Part shown: piece after piece, positions 1 to 8,744 of the stretch | Layout of the letters: every line of letters begins with the position of its first letter | Numbering within the stretch: position 1 is the stretch's first letter | Assembly: GCF_000152745.1 (NCBI RefSeq) | Contig: NZ_CH672428.1 | Span: 1,505,251-1,569,250 of the forward strand | DNA: 64,000 nt | Origin: Oceanicaulis sp. HTCC2633 | Lineage (GTDB): Bacteria > Pseudomonadota > Alphaproteobacteria > Caulobacterales > Maricaulaceae | Direction of reading: 5' to 3' | Notes under the pieces: model-generated | The model's input: only the letters and a program-made list of their open reading frames with translations | Database searches by the model: none | Told to the model about the DNA's origin: nothing | Program-made: the position numbers and the translations under genes

Positions 1-1151
1 GCGTCATCCCAGCCGCCAACGCCTCCGCCTCCGTCAAAGTCGGATGCGATACCCACATGATCGATGCCGGCCACCTGAACGGCGTGATCGATATGGTCCG
101 CAAGGGTGGAGATCGTAATGTCGTTCATCGACGCCCGCAGCGCTCTCAAACGCGCCTGATACGCGTCGCGTTCACTGTCGCTCGCCTGGGCGAAAGCCTG
201 TCGGCTGGTGAAGCCCATTTCCTCGGCGAGGGCGCGCTCGGCCTCGGCCAGCTCGGGATCCACCTCGCCGATATACCGACGGAAGGCGACCATCTGGGCG
301 ACGCCCCCATTGTCGCGAATGGCGCGTAATTGCTCGTCATCGAGATTGCGCGGATGATCATAAACGCCGCGCGCGCCCGAATGGCTGGCGAGCACCGGCG
401 CCCGGCTCAACGCAATCGCTTCGAGCATGGTGCGCTTGCCGACATGCGAAACGTCGACCATGACGCCATGGTCGTTCAGCTCACGCACAAGACCCAGTCC
501 CAGCTCGGTCAGCCCCGGATCCTCGGCAGGGTCACCCTGGGCGAGATTGGGGTTGGAGCTGCCGCCGAACTGGTTGTTGCCGAAATGGGTGATGGAGACA
601 TAGCGCACGCCGCGCTCCGCCCACATCGCCACATTGGACAGATCCTCGCCCAGCGGCCAGGAATTCTCCATGCCGATGAGCGCGACAAGGCGACCGGACT
701 CATGGATCGCCTCGACCTCGTCCGCGGTGGTCGCCAGGGCGATCTGATCGGGATAGCCGCGGATCATCCGCATGATGGCCTGGTATTTCTCCTCGGCCTG
801 CCCCGCAGCGTCCTCATACCCGATCGGGCTGATCGTGCCCTGGCCGACATAGACGATGAAGAAGGCGGCATCGAGCCCGCCATCGCGCATCTTCGGAAGG
901 TCGACCTGAGCGCGGGTGAAGCCGCCCGGATCGAGCGCCGCCGTGGCGTAGCCCTGCCCGATGTCCACATGGGTGTCCATGGTCAGAACCCGGTCGTGCA
1001 GCGACCGATCGGTGGCGCCCAGCGCCTCCGCGCCGCGCAGAGCGTCACGGCCCTCCTCAGCAAAAGGGGCGTACCCCGCCTCTTCGGAATAATCCACGCT
1101 CACGCATCCTGTGAGCGCCAGCGCCGCAGCGCCCGCGAGCCAAGCCTTCAT
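1..1151 (-). CDS. Membrane dipeptidase (peptidase M19) lipoprotein, 3' end outside window
   Basis: Zinc-dependent dipeptidase of the M19 (renal dipeptidase) family. I translated the open frame directly: it starts at the ATG complement at 1149-1151 and stays open to the left edge, so the C-terminus is missing. The N-terminus has a lipoprotein signal ending in the lipobox LTGC (Cys16), which places the enzyme on the outer membrane or in the periplasm. The metal-binding pair lies in DTHVD (His61, Asp63). Further family motifs are SHSGARGVYDHPRN in the middle and GIASDFDGGG close to the edge. Known members hydrolyse dipeptides, some of them with a D-residue; the substrate here cannot be told. No neighbour shares its strand closely: the hydrolase gene at 1250 ends 99 bases upstream. 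Confidence 0.9.
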   Translation of the reverse strand, partial: MKAWLAGAAALALTGCVSVDYSEEAGYAPFAEEGRDALRGAEALGATDRSLHDRVLTMDTHVDIGQGYATAALDPGGFTRAQVDLPKMRDGGLDAAFFIVYVGQGTISPIGYEDAAGQAEEKYQAIMRMIRGYPDQIALATTADEVEAIHESGRLVALIGMENSWPLGEDLSNVAMWAERGVRYVSITHFGNNQFGGSSNPNLAQGDPAEDPGLTELGLGLVRELNDHGVMVDVSHVGKRTMLEAIALSRAPVLASHSGARGVYDHPRNLDDEQLRAIRDNGGVAQMVAFRRYIGEVDPELAEAERALAEEMGFTSRQAFAQASDSERDAYQARLRALRASMNDITISTLADHIDHAVQVAGIDHVGIASDFDGGGGVGGWDD

Positions 1152-1249
1152 CGCCCTCTCCCCTGTTCTTATCTAGGACGATGAAGGCTAGTCCCCGAAC
1201 GGGGAGAGGAGCAAGGCCGGGACGCCGCGGCGCATAAAGACATTCGCGA

Positions 1250-2773
1250 TTAGCGGCGTTCGAAGCGCGTTTCCTCATAAGTCAGCGCGATGATCTCGCC
1301 CGCGCCATTGCGCTCGAATTCCAGCGGCAGCAGATCATCCAGCGGATGCTGCTGCAGTCCGAACACGTCTTCACGGGCCGGCGCACCCGTAAAGGCGTAA
1401 TCTCCCCACGCCGCGTGCAGACGCCCCTCCATGATCCGGACCGTCACCGGGGCGTACATCACCGGGTTTTCATAGACGCCCGCATACTCGGACAGCGCCG
1501 CATCATCCGGGGCCCAGCTCCAATCGCCGAAAGCGGCATTGGCGCGATGCGCCTCAACGCTCTCCAGGCGGGCCTCCAGGAGGCGCGCGACGCGCTCTGG
1601 ATATTGCCGCTGGCGCTCGGCCATCCACATGTCGGCGTCCTCGTGGTCAATCACGAACTGGAGGAACTGGATCATGGTGCGGCTGGTCAGCCAGCCGGTC
1701 ATGTTGTCGGAGTTGGAGAACACCCCGATCCCCACGCCCAGATCGGGCGAGAACGCCATCATGGTGCGCGCGCCGGTATAGCCGCCGCCATGGGCGTAGA
1801 GCGTATGCCCTTCAAAGTCGCAGACATTCCAGCCCAGCGCATAGCCGTAACAGGGCAGCTCATAGGCGTTGCGCGCGTCCCGGCTGACCTCGGCGGCGAT
1901 GGCATGGGCCTCGTTGAGGACGGCGGCGGTCAGACCGCTGCCCGAAGGCCCCTCGCCGCGCAAGTTCATCTGCAGCCAGACGATCATGTCATCGGGGGCG
2001 GTGGTGATCCCGCCCGCGGACTGCATCTGGCCATCCGTCTTGGGCTGCACCTCGAACCACCCGTCCTCCGGCCCGGTCCAGATATGGTTCCAGCTTTGCT
2101 CATCCAGGCTGAAATCAGAAGTGCGGGCGCTGGTATGCGCGAGCCCCAGCGGCGTGAAGACGTCCTCGTCCAGCCAGTCCTGCCAGGTCCGCCCGGTCAC
2201 GGTCTCGAGGATCGCGCCATACAGGTTGTAGCCCAGATTGCTGTAGTCAAAGCCGGGTTTGCGGGCCGTCATGACGGCCTCGATCAGCATCGGATAATCA
2301 GCAGGATCCACACGGGTGACGTAGGCCTCGAGCATCGTGATCAGATCGGCCTCGACCGGGACCTGATGACTCAGAAGGTCCCGCAAGGTCCAGGCCGCCG
2401 GATCAATCCCGTCGGGAAAGCGCACATCCGGCCAGTGATCAGACAGCGTGGAGTCAAGGCTGAGCACGCCCTCCGCATCCAGTCGCGCCGCCAGCACACC
2501 CATGTAGGCCTTGGTCTGGGATGCGATATAGACCGGCGTCTGCGCCGTGAGCGGCGCGTCGGTTCCAACCCGCCGGACACCTTCCACATGACGGATCAGG
2601 ACCTCATCGGCGGTCACCGCAACGACCGCGTAACCCGGTCCCAGATCCGGAAACCCGCCCAGGAACGCCTCCATCCGCACCGCCGCGTCCTGCGGGGTTT
2701 GCGCCGCGGTCGAAGCCGTGGCGGCGCACACTCCAGATACGGCTGCACACACGGTCAGAGCCAAGGTTCGCAT
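1250..2773 (-). CDS. Secreted serine hydrolase, beta-lactamase/class C family
   Basis: About 507 residues. It has a Sec-type signal peptide (MRTLALTV to about residue 24, ending STAAQ) and the three motifs of class C beta-lactamase-like hydrolases: SQTK with nucleophile Ser85 and Lys88, YSN at 177-179, and an HGG triad near residue 330. Such proteins include esterases, D-aminopeptidases and PBP4*-like enzymes; the substrate is not readable here. I start at 2773 because GGAG lies 7 bases upstream and the signal peptide begins there. An in-frame ATG at 2800 overlaps the regulator's stop codon by ATGA but has no ribosome site. The AraC-type gene directly upstream probably shares the transcript and may control it. 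Secretion plus an AraC partner suggests a role on peptides or esters outside the cell (inference). Confidence 0.88.
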   Translation of the reverse strand: MRTLALTVCAAVSGVCAATASTAAQTPQDAAVRMEAFLGGFPDLGPGYAVVAVTADEVLIRHVEGVRRVGTDAPLTAQTPVYIASQTKAYMGVLAARLDAEGVLSLDSTLSDHWPDVRFPDGIDPAAWTLRDLLSHQVPVEADLITMLEAYVTRVDPADYPMLIEAVMTARKPGFDYSNLGYNLYGAILETVTGRTWQDWLDEDVFTPLGLAHTSARTSDFSLDEQSWNHIWTGPEDGWFEVQPKTDGQMQSAGGITTAPDDMIVWLQMNLRGEGPSGSGLTAAVLNEAHAIAAEVSRDARNAYELPCYGYALGWNVCDFEGHTLYAHGGGYTGARTMMAFSPDLGVGIGVFSNSDNMTGWLTSRTMIQFLQFVIDHEDADMWMAERQRQYPERVARLLEARLESVEAHRANAAFGDWSWAPDDAALSEYAGVYENPVMYAPVTVRIMEGRLHAAWGDYAFTGAPAREDVFGLQQHPLDDLLPLEFERNGAGEIIALTYEETRFERR

Positions 2774-2796
2774 ATCAGTCTCCAGAACAGTCTTCA

Positions 2797-3660
2797 TCAT
2801 GAGGCTGCACGATAGGCGGGCGCCGCGGTCCGGTCTTGAACGCTTGTAACCTCTTCAGCCGGGCGCCTCTCATCCGTAAAGGCCCTGACCAGTCCGCGCG
2901 GGGTCAGGCCTGTCTCGGCCCTCAGGGTCCGCGCGAAATGCGGTTGATCGGCAAACCCCGCCTCGAAGGCGGCGTGGGCGGGCGACGCCTTATCTTCCAG
3001 CAGCGCCTGCACCGCCCGCCCCATGCGGACGCGACGGCGTTCAACGCTGATCGGAGCGTTGAAATGGCGGCTATAGGCGCGCGACAGGTGCACCCGGTGA
3101 ACGCCGGCCTCATTCGCCAGAACTTGCAGATCAACACCATCCGGATCCGCTCTCACGGCCTCGCGAACCCGGATCAGCCAGCCTGGCGCGGGGCGTTCGG
3201 ACGCCTGTTCCGCGCCAGACATCAGCGCGAGCAGGTCCGTCAACGCATCCTCTGAAAACGCGCCCCGGCTCCGAGCCGCCGACAGCACGGCGCCGATCTG
3301 AGACGCCCAGGGGCTGGGCGCCCATCCCCAGCCCGGCCCGACATCCCGGTCAGGCGCCGAGTTCAGCGCCAGGATCAGGGCGCCCTGGGCGCTGTAACGG
3401 TTCTCATGGCGCACGCCTGCGGCCTTGAAACCGATATGGCTCATGCCCGGCGTTGCCGCGTTAGAGGGCGTATCCTCCGCCAGCGCGCCGGACAGGATGA
3501 TCGAACGCTGGTCCACATCATGGGCGTGTTCGGCCATGTGATGACCCGCCGGATAGAAGCTCAGCACCAGCTCTCCCAGCTCTCCCTGGTGAAGACTGCG
3601 TCGCTTCGGCGTCTTCGCGAAAACGGCAGGGGTCGCGGCAGGGTCAGCGCTCTCGGTCAC
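2797..3660 (-). CDS. AraC-family transcriptional regulator
   Basis: About 287 residues. The C-terminal half is an AraC-type double helix-turn-helix domain: the first helix-turn-helix falls around VHLSRAYSRHFNAP and the second around AAFEAGFADQPHFARTLRAETG, followed by the typical LTPRGLV. The N-terminal half looks like a cupin-type sensor (HMAEHAHD). I choose the GTG at 3660: it has GGAG five bases upstream, and the ATG at 3726 would force translation through a perfect 9-bp hairpin at 3679-3700. Its stop overlaps a possible ATG of the downstream hydrolase, so the two are likely one operon with the regulator first. The ligand is unknown. Confidence 0.85.
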   Translation of the reverse strand: MTESADPAATPAVFAKTPKRRSLHQGELGELVLSFYPAGHHMAEHAHDVDQRSIILSGALAEDTPSNAATPGMSHIGFKAAGVRHENRYSAQGALILALNSAPDRDVGPGWGWAPSPWASQIGAVLSAARSRGAFSEDALTDLLALMSGAEQASERPAPGWLIRVREAVRADPDGVDLQVLANEAGVHRVHLSRAYSRHFNAPISVERRRVRMGRAVQALLEDKASPAHAAFEAGFADQPHFARTLRAETGLTPRGLVRAFTDERRPAEEVTSVQDRTAAPAYRAAS

Positions 3661-3674
3661 ATTCGCTCCATAAC

Positions 3675-3700
3675 AAAAGGCCGGCGAAGGATCGCCGGCC
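3675..3700 (-). terminator. Hairpin with short U tract, probably terminator of the stress gene pair
   Basis: On the minus strand a perfect 9-bp stem GGCCGGCGA/TCGCCGGCC (arms 3679-3687 and 3692-3700, 4-base loop) is followed by TTTT. It lies 54 bases after the stop of the PA2169-like gene and only 14 bases before the GTG of the AraC gene. It reads best as an intrinsic terminator for the upstream pair. Because it also falls in the leader of the AraC gene it could attenuate read-through into it. Confidence 0.6.
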
Positions 3701-3753
3701 CTAGTCACGATGCAAGTGACAGTCATGTCAGATGCAGGGTGTCAGATGTCATC

Positions 3754-4203
3754 TCAGCTTTCGGCTTCAGCCTCGGCCTCGGCCTCGGCATAGGATTCGC
3801 CGCTCTTGGCCGAGCTCAGCGCCTGCTTGAGCAGGTTGCGGCCGACAGAGTCCACATCGTCTTTCTCCAGCTCGGTCTCACAGGCCTGCTGGAGGAACGC
3901 CTCGCCATCATCAATGGCCTTGAGCGCGGTCTTCTCCTCGCTGCCGAAATTCTTGCTCATGCCGGTGAGCATGCGATGCAGCTTACCCAGAGGGCCGCCC
4001 TTCTCCTTGGGCTCTTCACCCTGAAGACGGACATGCGCCTGAAACTCGGCGGTGATGGCGGCGCGCTCGGCGATCTTCTTGAGGAATTTCGCCTTGTGCA
4101 CATAATCGTCATCACACAGGTCCGCAGCCATCTCGTAGCCGCGACGGCTATCGATGAGGATGGGAATGATATTGTTCAATGATTGTGCGGTCTGGTGTCC
4201 CAT
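3754..4203 (-). CDS. PA2169-family four-helix-bundle protein (DUF2383)
   Basis: About 149 residues, all helical in appearance, with the family core NNIIPILIDSRRGY followed by acidic and basic helices, and a low-complexity Ala/Glu tail (AEAEAEAES). Members are ferritin-like bundles of unknown biochemical role that are often induced by stress. The start at 4203 is set by a strong GGAGGT four bases upstream; the in-frame ATG at 4215 sits before that site. It is 41 bases downstream of the YciE/YciF-like gene and no promoter is evident between them, so the two are probably co-transcribed from the EcfG-type promoter at 4823-4847. Confidence 0.85.
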   Translation of the reverse strand: MGHQTAQSLNNIIPILIDSRRGYEMAADLCDDDYVHKAKFLKKIAERAAITAEFQAHVRLQGEEPKEKGGPLGKLHRMLTGMSKNFGSEEKTALKAIDDGEAFLQQACETELEKDDVDSVGRNLLKQALSSAKSGESYAEAEAEAEAES

Positions 4204-4244
4204 CAGGACCTCCATTCACGTATGAGGGATGAGCGTCGCGCGAC

Positions 4245-4733
4245 CTAGGCCGCAGCGGCGTTTACCTGAGTCTCGGCAATGCGCGTGAGCTCGCGATCGC
4301 CGCCATAGGTCTCATCCAGGCAATCCTGCAGAACTTCGACGTCTGATTTCAGCCCCTGACGCTGGGCGAACGCGCGAACCACGCCGTAGCCGGCCAGCGC
4401 GTAATGGGTCATGCGCTGGGTCTGCGCGATGATGGATGCGTCTCGCACATCCTTGTCGCTGATATCGGCTTCAAGCGCGTGAGCGCGGGCTTCGGTGACC
4501 AGACCTTCCATGCCCTTGCAATGCTCGCCCTTCGGGTCGGCGCCGTGATCCTGGATCAGGGTCTTGACCTTCTCCATGCCCTTGCTGATGCCGACGACAT
4601 TGCGCTCCAGCGCCTCCTTGAGGTTGGAGTTGGACGCGGCTTTGGCGAGGTCCTTGGAAACCGAAAGCGCTTGCTTGTCAGCGCTGTAAAGGTCCTGCAG
4701 CTGGTCGATATAAAGATCTTTAAGGCTGTCCAT
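4245..4733 (-). CDS. YciE/YciF ferroxidase-family protein (DUF892)
   Basis: 162 residues. The opening MDSLKDLYIDQLQDLYSADKQ and the later HCKGMEGL are the signature of the YciE/YciF family, rubrerythrin/ferritin-like four-helix bundles that bind a di-iron centre. Acidic and histidine residues that could ligate metal are present. Proteins of this family belong to general-stress regulons in several alphaproteobacteria. The start has GAGGAG nine bases upstream. An EcfG-type promoter lies about 90 bases upstream. It forms a pair with the PA2169-like gene; both are small helical bundles and likely protect against oxidative or desiccation stress (inference). Confidence 0.88.
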   Translation of the reverse strand: MDSLKDLYIDQLQDLYSADKQALSVSKDLAKAASNSNLKEALERNVVGISKGMEKVKTLIQDHGADPKGEHCKGMEGLVTEARAHALEADISDKDVRDASIIAQTQRMTHYALAGYGVVRAFAQRQGLKSDVEVLQDCLDETYGGDRELTRIAETQVNAAAA

Positions 4734-4822
4734 CGGTCATCTCCTCGATTGCGGTTCTGAACAACGAACGGCGACGACGGGGGGACGGTCACGGGGTTCG
4801 ATGTTCGGCGTTGTCCTGACTC

Positions 4823-4847
4823 AACGTCCGCTGGCCGATGGCGTTCC
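4823..4847 (-). promoter_or_regulatory. EcfG-type general-stress promoter
   Basis: On the minus strand the element reads GGAAC (complement of 4843-4847), 16 bases, CGTT (complement of 4823-4826). This is an exact match to the GGAAC-N16/17-CGTT consensus of the alphaproteobacterial general stress sigma factor. It points at the YciE/YciF-like gene, whose ATG is about 90 bases further on. The two downstream genes belong to families typically under that regulon, which supports the call. Confidence 0.8.
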
Positions 4848-4883
4848 AAAGTCTTCTCAGGCTTGGGTCACGACGCGGACAAC

Positions 4884-4911
4884 AAAAAGGGCGGCCCGAG
4901 AGCCGCCCTTT
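4884..4911 (-). terminator. Intrinsic terminator of purA
   Basis: Perfect 10-bp stem AAAGGGCGGC/GCCGCCCTTT (4886-4895 with 4902-4911) and a 6-base loop, followed on the minus strand by further T residues (TTTTTGTT). It starts 24 bases after the purA stop. Confidence 0.85.
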
Positions 4912-4934
4912 GTCCGATCATGCCTGTCCGAGGA

Positions 4935-6224
4935 TCAGCCCTTGAAGGGATCCTGCATCAGGATGGTGTCGTCACGTTCCGGGCTGGTGGACAGGAGCGC
5001 CACCGGCGTTTCGATCAGCTCCTCGATGCGGCGCACATACTTGACCGCTTGCGCGGGCAGATCCGCCCAGGAGCGGGCCCCTGCCGTGGAGCCTGACCAG
5101 CCTTCAAAGGTTTCATAGACCGGCTCGACGCCCGCCTGGGCGCCCGTGCCTGCAGGCAGACGGTCATACATCTCGCCATTGAACTTGTAGCCGATGCAGA
5201 CCTTCAGCTCGTCAAAACCGTCGAGCACATCGAGCTTGGTCAGCGCCACGCCATTGATGCCGTTGATCTTGCACGACTGGCGCACCAGCACGGCGTCAAA
5301 CCAGCCGCAGCGGCGCTGGCGGGAGGTGACGGTGCCGAATTCACGCCCGCGCTCACCGATCTTCTGTCCGATATCATCGGTCAGCTCGGTGGGGAACGGG
5401 CCCTCGCCCACGCGGGTGGTGTAGGCTTTCACAATGCCCAGCACATAACCGACCTTGCCCGGACCGACGCCCGAACCGGCGGCGGCCTGACCCGCGACGG
5501 TGTTGGAGCTGGTCACGAAGGGGTAGGTACCGTGATCCACGTCGAGGAACGCGCCCTGCGCGCCTTCGAACAGGATCTTCTTGTCGTCCGACATCGCCTT
5601 GTCGAGCGTGCGCCAGACCGGATCGGCGAAGGGCAGGATCTTCGGCGCGATCTCGAGCAATTCAGCAACCAGCGCGTCCGGATCGGCTTCTTCCACGCCC
5701 ATGCCGCGACGCAGGGCGTTGTGGTGATGCAGCAGTTCGGTCACCCGGCGACGCAGTTGCTTTTCGTCCGCAAGGTCGATCACGCGGACCGAGCGGCGGC
5801 CCACCTTGTCTTCATAGGCCGGACCGATGCCGCGACGGGTGGTGCCGATCTTCATGCCGTCATCGCGGTTCTCGCGCATGGCGTCGAGTTCGCGGTGGAC
5901 CGGCAGGATCAGGGTCGCGGTTTCCGCCACGCGCACGAGCTTGGGGCTGATGTCCACGCCTTGCTCGCGCACTTTCTCGATCTCTGAGATGAAGGCCCAG
6001 GGATCGACGACCACGCCATTGCCGATCAGGGACAGCTTCTTCTGTACGACGCCGGACGGCATCAGCGACAGCTTGTAGGTCACCCCATCCACGACCAGCG
6101 TGTGACCGGCATTGTGACCGCCCTGAAAGCGCACGACCACGTCGGCGCGATGAGACAGCCAGTCGACAATCTTGCCCTTGCCCTCATCGCCCCACTGGGC
6201 GCCGACAACCACAACATTGGACAT
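4935..6224 (-). CDS. purA: Adenylosuccinate synthetase
   Basis: Couples GTP hydrolysis to joining IMP and aspartate, the first step from IMP to AMP, in the cytosol. The 429 residues are the usual length. The N-terminal GTP loop is GDEGKGK (residues 12-18) and the GGHNAGHT stretch holds the catalytic histidine. The remainder ([24 protein letters not shown]) matches the family throughout. The start has GGAG nine bases upstream. It lies 93 bases downstream of serC on the same strand, with its own terminator after it. Purine and serine synthesis are metabolically linked through one-carbon units, but common regulation is only a guess. Confidence 0.98.
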   Translation of the reverse strand: MSNVVVVGAQWGDEGKGKIVDWLSHRADVVVRFQGGHNAGHTLVVDGVTYKLSLMPSGVVQKKLSLIGNGVVVDPWAFISEIEKVREQGVDISPKLVRVAETATLILPVHRELDAMRENRDDGMKIGTTRRGIGPAYEDKVGRRSVRVIDLADEKQLRRRVTELLHHHNALRRGMGVEEADPDALVAELLEIAPKILPFADPVWRTLDKAMSDDKKILFEGAQGAFLDVDHGTYPFVTSSNTVAGQAAAGSGVGPGKVGYVLGIVKAYTTRVGEGPFPTELTDDIGQKIGERGREFGTVTSRQRRCGWFDAVLVRQSCKINGINGVALTKLDVLDGFDELKVCIGYKFNGEMYDRLPAGTGAQAGVEPVYETFEGWSGSTAGARSWADLPAQAVKYVRRIEELIETPVALLSTSPERDDTILMQDPFKG

Positions 6225-6316
6225 CGCGCATACTCCGTATCGCGGAAAAACCGGGGGTGGCTTACGCGCTTCTCAGCCATGGGGCAAGAAGCGCGCTGGC
6301 AAAGCCCTGTGGACGC

Positions 6317-7483
6317 CTAGTCCGCCGGGTTGGCGAGGGCTTCGTGATAGGCCCAGTCCAACCACGGCCCGAGGGCGACCACATCGTCCGCATCAATGGT
6401 CGGTCCGCACCAGATGCGCAGTCCGGCCGGGGCCTTGGGGTGGGGAATGACGTCAAACGCCGCTTCCTCGCGATCGAGCAAGACGCCCATGCGACGCGAG
6501 ACGGCCCAGCGCTCTTCCTCGGACTTGCCCTCGAGCTCCTTGCCGGAAAACTTCAGCGTCACCGAGGTTTGCGATCGGGTGGCGGGTTCTTTCGCCAGGA
6601 AGTCGATCCAGTCGGTCTTCTCGACCCAGTCCGCCAGCGCATCGAAATTGGCCTGGGTGCGATCGATCAGCGCCGAAACCCCGCCCTCTTTCGCCGCCCA
6701 TTTGAGCGCATCGAGATAATCCTCGGTGCACAGAAGCGAGGGGGTGTTGATGGTGGAGCCTTCATAGATCTTGGCGGTCTCGTCGCCCGCTTCAAACAGT
6801 TGCAGGATGCGCGGCACGGGCCAGCTGGGGCGATACTCGCGCAGGCGCTGACGCGCACGCGGGCTGAGAATGGCGATGCCGTGCTGGGCTTCCCCGCCCA
6901 TGCATTTCTGCCAGCTGAAGGTGGTCACATCGAGCTTGGACCAGGGCAGCTCCATCGCGAACGCGGCTGACGTCGCGTCACAGATGGTCAGGCCCTCGCG
7001 ATCATCCTTGATCCAGTCGCCATCGGTCACGCGCACGCCCGCCGCCGTGGCGTTCCAGGTGAAGACGACATCGTTCTTGAAGTCGACCTTGGAATAGTCC
7101 GGCGCAACGCCGTACGGGGCGTGGTGAATGGTCAGACCTTCGGGCTTAAGCTCGTCGCGCGCATCGATCAGCCAGCGACCGCCAAACTCATCACACGCCA
7201 GCACATCCACGCCGCGCGCGCCCAGCATGGACCACATCGCTCCTTCCATGGCGCCCGTATCGGAGGCCGGGGTGATGATCACCTTGTAGTCGTCGGGAAT
7301 TTCGAGGATCGCCGCCGTGCGCTCGATGGCTTCGGCCAGACGCGCTTTCGGCGTTCCGCCGCGGTGGGTGCGGCCCAGCGGCGCGGCGGCCAATGCAGAG
7401 AGTTCCCAACCCGGACGCTTCTTGGTGGGCCCGCAGGAGAAACGGGCGTCATTGGGGCGGTTGGTGGGTTTGAGAACCGTCAT
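6317..7483 (-). CDS. serC: Phosphoserine aminotransferase, alphaproteobacterial/archaeal subtype
   Basis: PLP enzyme that converts 3-phosphohydroxypyruvate and glutamate to phosphoserine and 2-oxoglutarate, the second step of serine synthesis. 388 residues. The PLP lysine lies in TFSWQKCMGGE; other markers are SCGPTKKRPGW at the N-terminus and GRTHRG. The sequence fits the subtype common in alphaproteobacteria and Methanosarcina rather than the E. coli type. The first-step gene serA is in this window too, but 44 kb away. The leader carries two stacked hairpins directly before the GAGG ribosome site (7498-7532), suggesting control at the RNA level. Confidence 0.96.
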   Translation of the reverse strand: MTVLKPTNRPNDARFSCGPTKKRPGWELSALAAAPLGRTHRGGTPKARLAEAIERTAAILEIPDDYKVIITPASDTGAMEGAMWSMLGARGVDVLACDEFGGRWLIDARDELKPEGLTIHHAPYGVAPDYSKVDFKNDVVFTWNATAAGVRVTDGDWIKDDREGLTICDATSAAFAMELPWSKLDVTTFSWQKCMGGEAQHGIAILSPRARQRLREYRPSWPVPRILQLFEAGDETAKIYEGSTINTPSLLCTEDYLDALKWAAKEGGVSALIDRTQANFDALADWVEKTDWIDFLAKEPATRSQTSVTLKFSGKELEGKSEEERWAVSRRMGVLLDREEAAFDVIPHPKAPAGLRIWCGPTIDADDVVALGPWLDWAYHEALANPAD

Positions 7484-7497
7484 GACACGATGACCTC

Positions 7498-7532
7498 AGC
7501 TTTATGACAAGAAAGCTCACGGGTAGGCCGTG
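7498..7532 (-). promoter_or_regulatory. Two-hairpin leader of serC (candidate serC-motif RNA)
   Basis: Read on the minus strand: hairpin 1 is CACGG/CCGTG with a 5-base loop (7518-7532). Hairpin 2 follows with no gap: AGCTTT/AAAGCT with an 8-base loop (7498-7517). The GAGG ribosome site (7494-7497) begins right at the foot of hairpin 2, ten bases before the serC ATG. A conserved RNA called the serC motif, made of two hairpins before serC, has been described in alphaproteobacteria. That this is the same element is my inference from layout, not from an alignment. Confidence 0.5.
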
Positions 7533-7610
7533 CTGCATGTGCGGTCAATTGCGCAAAGGTTGGAAAATCCTCCCTTGACCCTCAAACCTCCGGAGCGTAG
7601 CGCAAAAGCC

Positions 7611-8744
7611 ATGACCGATTATCGCGCCCTGTTCGACCTGCCTCCCGACACCGCCTATTTCAACGCCGCCCAGGTCGGACCCTTGCCGATCAAGGCCGCA
7701 GAGGCCGGTCACGCCGCCTATCGCGACAAGCTGCGCCCCTGGGGCCACACCACCACGCAGACCTTTTTCGATCTGCCAGAGAGCGTGCGTGCGCAAGCGG
7801 CGAAGCTGTTCGGTGCGAAACCCGACGACATTGCGATTGTGCCCGCCGCCTCATACGGGCTGGCGACGGCGGCGCGCAATCTGTCGCTGAAGCCGGGCGA
7901 TGAAATCGTCATCCTGGACGGGCAATTCCCCTCCAATGTCTACACCTGGCGGGCGCTGGCCAAAGAGACCGGCGCGCAAATCAGGACCGTCAAGCGTGAG
8001 ACCGAACAGACCTGGACCAACGCCTTGCTCGACGCGATTGGCGTACGCACGGCTTTGGTCGCCTGCGGGGCATTGCACTGGATTGATGGCGGACGTGTGG
8101 ATCTTGAAGCCGTCTCGAAGGCCGCCAGGGCGCAGGGCGCCGCTCTTGTGCTCGACCTGACCCAGTCGCTCGGCGTCATGCCCTTTGACGTCAAGACCAT
8201 CGACCCCGATTTCGTGGTCGCCGCCGCCTATAAATGGATGCTCGGCCCCTACGCCACCGGCTATCTCTATGCGGCGCCCCGCCATCAGGACGGGGTTCCG
8301 CTGGAAGAGAACTGGATCAACCGCAGCGACTCCCAGGATTTCTCGCGTCTGATCGATTATCGCGACACCTACGACGTTGGCGCGCGCCGCTTTGACATGG
8401 GTGAACGCTCCAATCACCAGCTGCTGCCCGCCGCGCTGGAAAGCCTCAACCTTCTCAACGGTATCGGGGTTGATGAAATCGCGCGGCAATGCGCCGCGAC
8501 CAGCACGCTCATCAAGGAGGCGGTCGCCCCATTGGGCCTGTGCGCCGACATTCCCGAACAGGCGCCGCATTATCTGTCGCTCAGCCTGCCAGACGGGGCG
8601 CCCGCTGATCTGGCCGCGCCCTTGCGCGAGCATGACGTCCACGCCTCCCAGCGCGGGCCGCGCCTGCGGATCAGCGCCCATATTTACAATACGGCCGATG
8701 ACGTGGACCGTCTCGTGACGGCGTTGAAGGCCATACTGGGATGA
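7611..8744 (+). CDS. Class V aminotransferase, cysteine desulfurase-like fold
   Basis: About 377 residues of a PLP-dependent class V aminotransferase. The Schiff-base lysine is in AAYKWMLGPY, preceded by a typical VLDLTQSLG cofactor aspartate. Members include cysteine desulfurases, kynureninases and isopenicillin N epimerase-like enzymes; no Cys-containing desulfurase loop is obvious, so the reaction is open. I start at ATG 7611 (MTDYRALFDLPPD). An earlier start at 7530 would add 27 residues unlike the family, although the ribosome site at 7611 is weak. Its stop overlaps the start of the DMT exporter by ATGA, so the two are translationally coupled, suggesting the exporter handles a substrate or product of this enzyme (inference). 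Confidence 0.82.
   Translation: MTDYRALFDLPPDTAYFNAAQVGPLPIKAAEAGHAAYRDKLRPWGHTTTQTFFDLPESVRAQAAKLFGAKPDDIAIVPAASYGLATAARNLSLKPGDEIVILDGQFPSNVYTWRALAKETGAQIRTVKRETEQTWTNALLDAIGVRTALVACGALHWIDGGRVDLEAVSKAARAQGAALVLDLTQSLGVMPFDVKTIDPDFVVAAAYKWMLGPYATGYLYAAPRHQDGVPLEENWINRSDSQDFSRLIDYRDTYDVGARRFDMGERSNHQLLPAALESLNLLNGIGVDEIARQCAATSTLIKEAVAPLGLCADIPEQAPHYLSLSLPDGAPADLAAPLREHDVHASQRGPRLRISAHIYNTADDVDRLVTALKAILG

Noticed and set aside
330-1184. Plus-strand open frame of 284 codons opposite the M19 dipeptidase
   Set aside because: The minus strand encodes a clear lipoprotein enzyme with metal ligands; the plus frame is a shadow.
1346-2815. Open frame of 489 codons antisense to the serine hydrolase
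   Set aside because: The minus-strand protein has a signal peptide and all catalytic motifs; the plus-strand reading has none.
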